This document shows, piece by piece, positions 1 through 11,000 of a stretch of DNA of 64,000 nucleotides (position 1 is the stretch's first letter; every line of letters begins with the position of its first letter). The DNA is from Lumbricus rubellus (taxonomy: Eukaryota > Annelida > Clitellata > Crassiclitellata > Lumbricidae), in NCBI GenBank assembly GCA_945859605.1, contig OX243819.1:5409507-5473506 (forward strand), written 5' to 3'. The translations under genes and the position numbers were made by a program. The notes under the pieces are model-generated. The model saw nothing but the letters and a program-made list of their open reading frames with translations. It ran no database searches and was not told where the DNA came from.

Positions 1-3000
1 CAAGAGGGAAAATAAACTGTCAACTTGAATGAGAAATGTCTGTTTATTGTCAATGACTGAACAAATTATGGATTGTAGCCTAACCCCAAAATAAGTCGTA
101 ACAGAAGTGAAGTTGTCAGAATATGGAATATAAAGGTTGTACTGCAGGCTAGTGTAGACACTGTACATAAATAGGGTCTACTGCTTCAACTGCTCCTGTC
201 CGCTGATGCAGCTATTATAGATAGGCCTGCTGCACCGGTCTGCTAATGTCAATGCAGTCTAACTCTAACGGTCTAACTCTAACAGTTCCCAGCCTAATAG
301 GCCTAGGGGCCGGTGTCATAATATAAAAAAGTCCATCCCACAACAAAGTCTCTCCGGCTGAATTGACGTTTTCCCTCGGTTGGCTAACTCTGTATTGCTA
401 CAAAGTTTTCTGATAGCCTATAAATTACCAGGGAACGTATGTTTTGTTAAATAATTTAACAACGCAAACTAGAGGTTTACCCTGGTCAGCTATAATAATT
501 ATCATGTGATTGGTACAATACATATATTGTATATTTTGCGTTGAAGGGGAGACTTTATATGAGCGTGAGACGAAATTAATGTTCTCTCCCACGGAGACTC
601 CATTTCAGAATTACAGTCTGGGGGAGCGAATTTATTTGGTAGCAGATCCGCTGGCGAGAATCTGTTTTGACATAGATTCTCCGGAGGGGATAAGACTTTG
701 GGGATCAATACTCTGTCACGCGACACTGGCCTACTCTAACAGTAGGCCTATAGGGCCTACTACACAATTTAAACTTTAAAGCCAAGCCTGAATAAGACAA
801 ATCCAGATAATTATTTGGAAAACAATCCTTAATACTCCTAAGCTAGTTTTGTAATTATGGTGCAATAAATATTTTGTGTCGCTTGCCATCGACACAATAG
901 ACCAAACCAGCACAAAGCTTGCACTAGTTTTCATGGGCTACTTCAGCTCATTGGCATCTATACTGTGGCAAAACTTAAGACGAAAATTTTGCCGTTTGAG
1001 CATTCCCTTTATTCGTTTTTCGTCTTCTCGATGGCGTCATTTGGATTTCGCCCTTCTGATTTCCCTCTTTTAATAGTATCGTAGGCCTATATACGGTAAG
1101 CCTTATTGGACTATAATAGGTCCTCGTATAGGCCTGCAGGTTGTATTAATACGGTTGTAAGGAATTGCAATTGTTACCTTTCCAAAAAGTGTCCCGGTTT
1201 TTGGTGGCGTAAAAATGGTCAGCCTAGCTTTGACATATCCATCATCAAACTATCCTTGCGCACACATACAATATATATGGCCCATGGCTTTTTGAACATC
1301 AAATTTCTATAGCAATAAACTCTTAAACCCAAATCCGGCTATTTAGACATTCTGGATTTCAACAAATTACACAATAATCACTAATCACAGTTAAAATAAG
1401 TCAATACCTGCATCTCCGTTGGAAGCCATACGCGGCACTCTGGCTTTTTTGCCACGCAACTGGCGAAAATTGATCAACGATCGTCTAGTTTCTTTGACAA
1501 AGACCAGGCTGCAAGAAATCTGTCTCACGAGAAACATACGCTGGAATAGACAACAAACGTCACAAGTCAAACATTAACGCATACTCAAAGTGCATAGCAG
1601 GTTAGGGCTATGCCGCGGTAGACAAGACTTAGTGAAGACCTTGCGCATGATGCAACAGCCAGAAGCATTTCATCATAAATCTATAAACATCAAGAGATGG
1701 GTAATTATTGACAGTCAAAGTGAGGTGACATACTTCCGCAAAGGCAGACACTCAACAAGCAGTCAAACGTAGTCTGTTACACTCCTACATTAGTAACATT
1801 ACATTCCGTCCACGCACGAGTTTGGCGGATGATGAAATCGATACTCTCACAGACACCGTGTAAATTAATACAACGGCCTGCTGTTACAAGGCGCAGCAAT
1901 CCAACAACAGATAGCAATTATTCAGATTATAAAATTTTCGTCACCTATATCCTTCCAAATTGTATTAAGAAAACACAAATACAAATGATATTTCAGTTTT
2001 AAGTAAATCACAGTTTTACGTTTTTTCTCTAGCTTGTCATAGTTGAGACCATTGATATGTAATAAAATAATACTATAATACATATCAATGGTTAAGACCA
2101 CGTGGTTTTTTTATTTATTTTTATTTTTCCTGAACCAAAACAACAAACATGATACAATAATTAGACTATTATGGCAGTGAACAAAACTTTAACATAATTT
2201 GGTTAAAAAGAAGATACCCAGAATGGATGGATTGGACAATCCCGCTAATAGGGCCACCCATTATTCGTGTAAAAAATTAAAAAATCAGATGATAGCACAT
2301 TCAATCAAAGATATTAGAGTCGTAGACGCTAATGATTCAATAATTATTATTGTAGAAATATAGAGATCATTAGGCTATATAGGGAGAGAGGGGGAAAATT
2401 ATTAATAAGTAATCAAAAAGTTGCAACTAGGCCTAAATCAAAAAGATAAACATTGAACTCTTAACTAATGACTTAACACACCATGACTTAACCACAGTAT
2501 AAATAATTATTGTTATCTATACTGTGACTTAACTAAGGGCTTGGCGAAACCACTGAGCTATTAAAATATAAGGAAGTGTTTTAAGCAAAGATATTAGAGT
2601 CGTTTGTTTTAAGTAGGTAAAGGCGAAGCTTATTCTTAAATAATCTACTGTTAGGTTGGGAATGAAGATATAGGCCTATATAGGGAGAGAGTTCAAACAT
2701 TGGGAGCCATTGGGAGCACATTGCCGTTAATATTATTATTGGCAAGAGCTCACTTTAAATGTTTCCCCGTTCTCTCTTCATTCAGTCTTGTGCTGCTGAG
2801 CAGGTTTGTGGCATGAACGACCTCGTGATCCCCTCCTACCTCCGCCATCCCGCATTATATTCCCGCTCTGTCCTGCGCCTTCCTCTTGATGGTAGGCCTA
2901 CCCAGAGTCGTATACGGCTCTGGGTCTACCATTATGTGTCTCCATTTCCCCGTTATATTCACTAAAATCTTTCAACCAGAAAAATTAATAGGGTAGTCTT

Positions 3001-3480
3001 CTGACCGAGCGGAGGCTAAAAAACGCATCCATCGTCAGAGGTCTTTAATGTTGGTGCTGATCATATATAATAAATCATCGACGGTGCTGATGTTATTGCC
3101 TTTATTTACGGTGTGGAATCTGACATTTCTAATTCAAACAAACTTTAAAGAAGATGGTTTTAAGTGTATTAGGTAAGAGACATTTTTGCGCACAATGAAA
3201 TGACAGACAGTATTAGTCTGTTAGAAGTGTTTCAATTTGCCATTGCTTAGCCATTTCGAAACCGCACGATTTTCCTGTATTGTACGCGCATGGCTGAATC
3301 ACAGCTAAATCTAAGCTTCCTGGGCCCGTATGTATGAAGTCAGGTATAAGCTAATGTGTAGAGCCTACTCGAGACAACTATCCCGACATAGCCCTCGGCC
3401 TTCCGCGGTATGCATGGAGACAGCACAATAAGCAGCATAGTTATTTACTCTAGACGTAACTTGCACCCAACGATGCATGA
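1..3480. other. no supported gene; AT-rich non-coding DNA
   Basis: I see no recognisable coding exon or complete mobile element here. The stretch is AT-rich with many copies of the palindromic word TAGGCCTA or close variants. A 14-bp inverted repeat lies near 2044-2095. On the - strand a short start-codon exon candidate (ATG at 1429-1427, then a GT at 1407-1406) could open a gene running off the left edge, but nothing else supports it. Confidence 0.5.
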
Positions 3481-3579
3481 CGCTGGCTTTTCCCAACATT
3501 TCAGCTGCTATAACTGAGCACGCATGCGTAAAAGATATTTATATGCGATCCTTACCTGCATGGAGTAAACAGATTCAAC

Positions 3580-3667
3580 CTTCTTGCGGGGCCTTGCGCA
3601 CTGTGAGCAACTCTGAACGGTTCGCCCTACTAGAGGCGCTTTATAAATGTTTGAATACAATACAATA
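3580..3667 (+). mobile_element. CR1/L2-like LINE 3' tail fragment
   Basis: This closely matches, in opposite orientation, the 3' end of the LINE at 28322-29043. Both have the GGGGCCTTGCGCACTG stretch, the CCCTACTAGAGGCGCTTTAT motif and an ATACAATACAAT tail. Only the extreme 3' end is present, as expected for a strongly 5'-truncated retrotransposed copy. Confidence 0.7.
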
Positions 3668-3724
3668 AAGACGGCCGCCTATTGTTAACGCTGTCTAGCT
3701 AAAGACGGCCGCCTATTGTTCACG
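3667..3724. repeat. short tandem duplication next to LINE tail
   Basis: The word AAAGACGGCCGCCTATTGTT occurs twice in direct orientation immediately downstream of the LINE tail, with a single mutated repeat of the sequence that follows it. Confidence 0.6.
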
Positions 3725-3848
3725 CTGGTGTAGCCGGCTACTCCTATCTCAGACTAGGAGTAGCCTTATAATAATAATAATATTTAATAATTTTCGTTTA
3801 TTAAAAAATCCGGTTGACAGAACGCAACCGGTTACAGTGTACAATTAT

Positions 3849-4003
3849 CATGGGCGGAGTTTGGTTTCCGTTCTTGGAGGGGCTAATGCCTTCTTAGCGG
3901 GGCTAAGCCCGGAATAAGATATCATTTTCATGGTAAAAACGCTGAATCTCGGCCTTCTTGGGGGGGCTTAGCTCCCCCTAGCCCCTGATAAACTCCGCCC
4001 ATG
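3849..4003. mobile_element. hAT-type MITE, 155 bp, with 8-bp TSD
   Basis: The ends are inverted repeats (CATGGGCGGAGTTTG at the left, AAACTCCGCCCATG at the right). The element is flanked on both sides by the 8-bp target-site duplication ACAATTAT (3841-3848 and 4004-4011). It is too short to encode anything. The 8-bp duplication is the hallmark of hAT transposition; assignment to a particular hAT family is not possible from the sequence alone. Confidence 0.85.
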
Positions 4004-4607
4004 ACAATTATGCAGTTTAAACAATTCACAAGAATACACAAATCACAGAATACACAAATCTTATCTGTACTAATTGAACATACATCCTGCATTACATTAT
4101 GCGTAGCATAATTCGCTAATTTCGACCCATGCATACGGAATTAACCCACTATTCCAGCATAGGCCAGACAATGCTCCCAAGTAGAAGAATCATTTGCCTA
4201 TTTTATTCCTTGCTATTGATTGATACTATTCTTACTTTGCTTATTGATGTTCTTCATTGCTTATCTTCATGGGCTTTGTCTTGTGTGTTTATTTTATTAT
4301 TGTTATTATTACGAAATATTTTAATGCACGCAGAGTCACACAAATTATACAACTTGGAGGTGCAGGACAGGAGTACTTAGATGACATTTGAAGACCAATG
4401 TGAAATAGTGAGCATTCTTGTAAGACAAAAATTGAGTTTGAGCAACAGCATTGGTAGTCGATTCTTTTCCCTGTGGAAGCAACATCGTATTGATGAAAGA
4501 AGTAGTGATAGTGGTATTGATGAAAGCCCATACTGCTAAAATAATCAAGGCTCAACCAGAATACCAATAACAGACTGAATAGTCCTCTTGAAGATGCGCT
4601 ATATATA

Positions 4608-4650
4608 ATATATATATATAATATATATAATATATATATAATATATATAT
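4608..4650. repeat. (TA)n-rich microsatellite
   Basis: An imperfect run of TATATA and TAATATA units, upstream of the BAX-like gene. Confidence 0.8.
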
Positions 4651-4861
4651 GCAAGTGCACTGAATGAATGAATTAATTAACGACCGAACGACCGAACAAA
4701 TGATCACAGACTGTTGGGCGAGATGTTCGGCGACGCTGGTGGTTGAAGTTCTTGCTGTGAGGGTTCTATAAATCTAATTCGTATCTGACCAAGTGGAGCT
4801 AAGGAGTTTAAATGAGATGATGATGCATGCAGCACAAGACGTATATTTAACTGCACTTTAG

Positions 4862-5029
4862 GTGGAGAAAGATTGCATCGCACGGAGAGTTTAACACACG
4901 ACGAAGTTGGAAGTCAAGCACGTTTCCTTTTGACGGAATTCATCGTGAGTCGAATGCAAGCTGATGGATTTGATCATAAAGCCGTTCTTAACAAGCTGGT
5001 TGGACCAGATTCGCCTCTCTCACCACCGG
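4862..5029 (+). CDS. BAX-like exon: N-terminal helix region
   Basis: The acceptor is ...CACTTTAG at 4861 and the donor is GTATTT at 5030. The exon enters at codon position 2 and leaves after codon position 1. It encodes SLTHDEVGSQARFLLTEF and onward, comparable to the alpha-1 helix of BAX. There is no in-frame ATG, so an upstream coding exon is required. Confidence 0.75.
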
Positions 5030-8000
5030 GTATTTATTTACTCTTCTTACATTACTTTACTGTGCTGAATTAATTTAGGCTTTTTCTACATGTATATGAC
5101 TCGTATGTAAGATGTGTAATGTAATATGATGTAGTATGACTAACGGTACTTATAAAGCTGTCAACGGGTATCTGGAGGCCCCAGTGCCCATGCGGGAATC
5201 CGGAGGCCCAGTGCCCATGCGGGTATTCGGAGGCCCAGTGCCCATGCGGGTATCCGGAGGCCCCAGTGCCCATGCGGGTATCCGGAGGCCCCAGTGCCCA
5301 TGCGGGTATCCGGAGGCCCCAGTGCCCATGCGGGTATCCGGAGGCCCCAGTGCCCATGCGGGTATCCGGAGGCCCCAGTGCCCATGCGGGTATCCGGAGG
5401 CCCCAGTGCCCATGCGGGTATCCGGGGGCCCTGGTGTTCGTTCAAACAATTACACCCAGGTCAGTAAATACTTTAAGCACGATGCCAATTGCTTAATTAA
5501 GTACTGGTACGGTCTAATGATTTAATAAAGTTTTGCCAGTTAGTTGTGTCGCCATGTGAAGCGAAGATGTGTGTGGTGGGAGCAGTTACAGATCTGATAC
5601 TGGAGATCACACCACACTATGTTCTTTCTCGCTTACAAGCTGCCTTATTTAGCTGTTGTTGGACTGGGAGCGGTTCTGAGAAGATTACCGTGTAGGCCTT
5701 GGGCAAGTCCTTCACTCGCAATTGCTCAGCGCTTCAGCGTGAAACTCCGATTCAGTGTCCATGCTTTAGTCGGGAGCGCTTCTGAGTAGTAATCTTGAAG
5801 AGACGCTATAACAAGTGCACCTACATACATAAATGCATGCATGCATACATGCATGCATGCATACATAAAGAGTCAATAATAATAACGATAATAATACAGG
5901 TCATGCATAATGGCTGTTTTGCACTCATGCCAGGTTGAAGATCATATGAGCAGTTGCGCCGTCTGATGGTGGTGGTGGTTTCCAGCTAGTCCCTGACTGC
6001 AATAGTGTTTGATGCCTTGAGTATATGATGCCCTAATGAGCATCAGGGACCATACTTCTTGAACATTTATATGTGTGCGTGCTGAAATTTGCAATGACAC
6101 ACCTGAAAGTGTCAGCTTTGCATATGTGTGTGTGTGTGTGTGTGTTTGAATTCTTATGATTTTCACGATGTATCACTTGTCAGATGTCTTGAGTGGCTGT
6201 AGACAAATATTCCTCACTAGCGTACCTGACCACGCGTTGCTGTGGCTGAAAAGAGCATCCAACCATCCCTCCCTACCTCCATTCCACCTCCCCTTCCCCT
6301 CACCATCCCCTCCCCCTCCCCACCCCTCCTCCTCCCCTCCCCTTTCTGCATCCCTCCATCCTCCATCTTTCCCTCCCTCTTTGAAATGCGCCCGAATTGG
6401 AAGGCAAGGCTTATCGACGGGGGCGTATGTGTTGAAAACAGTAGACTTTGCAAAATTGCTTTTTTGTTTAAAAGATTGCGCTTTTTCTGCAAATCCGGCC
6501 GTATTGGAACGGAACATTTTGGTAAACTTTTGAAAGCAATCGGTGAAGAAATTTCTGCGATCCTTGAAGCCAACACAAACGCGGTTACATTTTTATTTTT
6601 ATAGATTTGTCATGTCTTGTTTTTAATGCAGTTGCACAAAGAGAACACATCCATAACATTGCAGAAGCGCTGAAGACGATTGCAGATGATCTTGATAGAG
6701 ATAGAAGTCTTCAAAAGTATGTGTATGTGCACATAATTATGTGTTGCACATTATTATTAATGACTTCTCTGATGTTGCATGCACTTGACGATGAACTTCA
6801 AGCAAATTTAGATATTATAATGTTTTCATTGACGAACTATGAAAGCCAAACTGCTTTAAAGCGGTTGGCTTTTAATAGACGCAGTTTAATAGATCTTTCA
6901 GATTTACTGATATTTTTGACTGAGATTTATAAATTTATTAACAGCTCATTCTGAATTGTCATAATTTGGGTTTATGTAGTACTGTAACTTATATTTGTTG
7001 TCTTGCTGCTGTGAATGGATGTAGGCTACGTCTTCTTGACAGTGGCTTACTGTGGCTTATCTTATTTATGAGACACTTTCACTAGTCAGGACTTAACTGG
7101 CTGGCTGCTGGTTTTAGTGGTTTTAAGACTTGACCTGTTCCCTTATTTAGGCTACCACTATTTCTTAGCTGAGCTGTCATTCTCTTTAGAACTCGCAAGG
7201 AGTTGTGCACTTACAAGTGACAATATATCGAAATTCTTAGCATGTGGCAACACACGGCTTATTTAATGCGTACCGTGCAGGTTAAGCAAGTTATTCACAT
7301 TTTATTTATTCTGTTATATATTAAATTGCATGACAGATTTATTCTTCTGAGCTTTTACTCACTCAAAGAATATGTTACATTTTGGCACCACTTTTTCAGC
7401 AAATCTCTTTTGAAGCCTGATGTTGAGGTTCGAACTGCTTAGGTGTCAAGCTTTTGGCCATTGGACGCTTGGTAGCCTGCATATGATGATGGCATAGTTC
7501 TGCTTATAAACTCAAACTGAAAATCAATGTGCCACTTACATGTCATTGCATGAAAAGTAATGTATTAATATCAAGGCTGTATATTAGTCCTTGTTTTGTC
7601 AATTGCACGTAATCAAGGTCACGTAATCAAATTTACACCAGTTTAGTCTCGTTCAATCTCTCACAGACTACAAGTTTTAAGGCCTGATGAAGTCTCGGGT
7701 ACATGAGCTACACACTTGAACTGGCTGTGCCACTCAATTTGTGGCTGTGTTATATTAAATTCTCACATTCATCAGACTATAATATGTGGAAGGCTGCATT
7801 GGTTTCCTGTTATGAACAGTAGTGTAAGATTTAATAAAAGCTGAAAGATCTGTACTTGATGGTCGCAGGCAACGAGGAGAATGTAAGGGGTTAGTAGTCA
7901 CTGAAGGTAGGGAGGTGTGCTGGTGCTGAGTGCTGACAAATTCTTAGGTCAAACAGGCCAATTTAGTTTTAAGTCTACTGAAATTTGGGTGCATCAGCTA

Positions 8001-11000
8001 CATACTTAAACTGACATACATCAACATTTAGTTAAAATACTTCAACTTTTCTAATAATAATAATAATAATGTTAATATTAATAATAATAATAATAACGAC
8101 AATTTATATGGCGCCGTAACGCGGCCATACCGCTACAAGGGCGCCTCACAAATAACCAACTGCCTTGGCAAACAGATAAGTTTTAAGCTTTGATTTAAAA
8201 GAGTCTACTGAGACGGCCAATCTAATGTCCGGTGGAAAACTGTTCCAGCATCTGAGACCAGCATCCGAGAATGCGCGGTCGCCGAAACGTGTCCTCATCC
8301 TCCGTACACGAAGGTCGGTCTTTCCAAGCGACCTGAGTCGCAACCCGGAAGCGGAGGAATGGGTCTCGGAACAATAGTCACGGATGTATTCAGGCGCTGT
8401 CCCATGAAGCGATTTCTAAATCTAAGATTTCGTTTGGCAATATTTTATTTCATAAAAATCATTATAAATTCAGAAATTATTGACCAGGAACCTCATTTGG
8501 TTTGTAAAATAATAGCATGAATATTGTCGTGGCATTCAAAAGACTGTCTACAAACACTTCCAAGTGTTGGTATCTCAAAATGGCATGGTCCAACTGTCAC
8601 CAATGTGTGCTCAAAGTGATGGTGCCAAAAGAGCAAACATCAAGATACCAGTGCATGGCATTTATGTGCATGGCATTTATGTGTCACAGATTAACTTGTA
8701 CAGTGTGTCATGTGAAGTATGTTTGCGCATGACTAATTTGTATGTTTCTGTGATGCATGACAGACAGATAGAAAAAGTGTCATTAAAAAATCCTGAAGAA
8801 ACGTTCAGTCAGGTGGCACATGAGATCTTTAGTGACGGTATCTACAACTGGGGTCGTGTTGTCACTCTCTTCTACTTTGCTTACAGGATGATCATTCGGG
8901 TAAAGTTCTACTTATTACTTTACTTAGTTACTCAATTATTTACCCTATAAATACTTGTAACAGGACTGGAATGACTCATGGAATTGTGCTGTGGAGGTTG
9001 GAAAAAATGACTTTAACTTTGGAAGCCTAACACACCAACACACCATCATGATCCTTTCAGTAATCCAGGATGTTTTATTATCTAACTTTGCCCCTAAATA
9101 GATTTGAAGCAATGTTTTTGGTCCAGCAGTTAATAATTATAAATTTGCAGTTCTTTCTGAATGCTGACATGCTTCCTATAATATTGAGCTGATGAAGCTG
9201 CTTTTGCCTATTTGCATGAAAGACCCTGTGTAGTTGTAAAGTGCTTTATGAAATCTGTTGGTTGGCTGTTCTTCAATGTTTCTTCCATTTTATTGAGCTG
9301 TTGTTGATGTATGTTTTCATTTAACTGCCTGACAGAAATAAGTCAAAGACAAACATAATCTCGCTTGTCCAGGACAGCGTGTCAATCTGGTTTTCATTAA
9401 ATGTATGTATGTGTATATATATATATACCGGATATATATATAATATCGAGTTTTTGGATTGGAAGCCAGAGTAGAACAATAAGTATATATATATTTATGT
9501 ATACCGGATACCGGTGTATATATATATATATGCATGCTTATTGTTCTGCTCTGGCTTCCAATCCAATAAAACACAGTGTCTGCACCGAGTTTTAAGCTCT
9601 AAACAAATTCGACAAATTCCTAATTTTTTATTCAACTGACGACTACTTATTTTGTTCGTTTGTATGTACACTGTGTCCGGAAAAAAGGGACCCATTGTGT
9701 AAATATGAAAATAAATAGTAAATATTAATCGATTTTCACAATTCAAAGACCGTTTTTATCCTAACATATTTCTCTAACAATTGTGAAAATATAAAAGTTA
9801 TACACCAAATAATGACGTCATTATGACGCCATTTGCACAAAAAGTCAAATTTAAGAGATAAATGCGCAAAATCATCAAAAATTTCAATATTTTTATGATA
9901 TAATATATCAATAATAAATGTAAGTTTAATTTAATTTTTATATCTGAATTAATTTGTGGTCAAAGTGTACACCTTTGGCCTCAACGTAAGCTTCAAAACG
10001 GTCGCGCTAATAGCCAACATCAGCATCGATAACCAGCGTATCAAAATCCTCCCCAGCAGGCATTAACAATTCGCTCACGGAGTTCTTCAATGTCTCTTAT
10101 CCTTGTCTTGTAGCCTACACCTTCTCCTCCATCAGTCTCCAAATCTTATTATCAGCGGGATTTAAGCGGGCGGTCGTTTAGCGGCCAAAGATTAAGAGGA
10201 ATGAAATCCGAGTTTCATTAGTCAACAGTTCAACAAATTGACGAACTCAGTGAGCTGAAGCACCATTTTGTTGAAATGTGTAGGCTATTGTTCCGAATAT
10301 TCCCGGATATCAGGCACGACCTTTTTTATAGAGCACACAATCCCTTTAATAAGCTGCATTTATTTTCACCCTGGTTCAATTAAATGGATTTCCATTTTAC
10401 CAAGAGCCAATATACCATCCGAAACCATGCATGAATGGCCGGCTAAATGCATTTTTATGCAACTGACGTCATTATGACGTCATTATTGTGACTAGAACTT
10501 TTATATTTTCACCAATGTTATACAAATATGTCAGGATTAAAATGGTGTTTAAATTGTAAAAATTGATGAATATTTACTATTTATTTTCATATTTACAAAA
10601 TGGGTCCCTTTTTTCCGGACACAGTGTATGTATGTGCACTTCTTATAGTGCCCTTTCAATCTCTCTTTACTCAGAGGCGCTCCCGAATGCAGAGCGGACA
10701 CTGCATCGGAGTTTCGCGCCGAAGCGCTGAGCAAAATTTTGTGAGTGAAGGACTTGCCGAAGGTCCTTACGCGTCGAGGTAGATTCGAACCTCGAACCTC
10801 GAACCTTCGGCTCCAAGGCAACGACGCCACCACTGCACCACCACGCCCCACAAAGGAAGCTCTGTCTAGTAATATATATTTTATATATATATAATATATA
10901 TATATATTCCTATGTTGAGCTGACCAGTGATGTCAGTGAGGCAGCGGAGAAGAAGAGTAGGAAACAAGATTATACAGGAAGATTATGAGAGAAGGTGTGG

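Noticed and set aside
502..779. Overlapping opposite frames of 74 and 89 codons with repeated TCTCC..GAG words
   Set aside because: No homology is recognised and both strands are open to a similar extent; internal repetition explains the openness.
5070..5525. Proline/glycine-rich repeat proteins on both strands
   Set aside because: They are reading frames of the 28-bp minisatellite; all three - strand frames are open, which shows the repeat and not a gene.
10770..10850. tRNA gene
   Set aside because: A- and B-box-like words are present but the stems do not close and the sequence continues into a SINE body with a sister copy at 5692.
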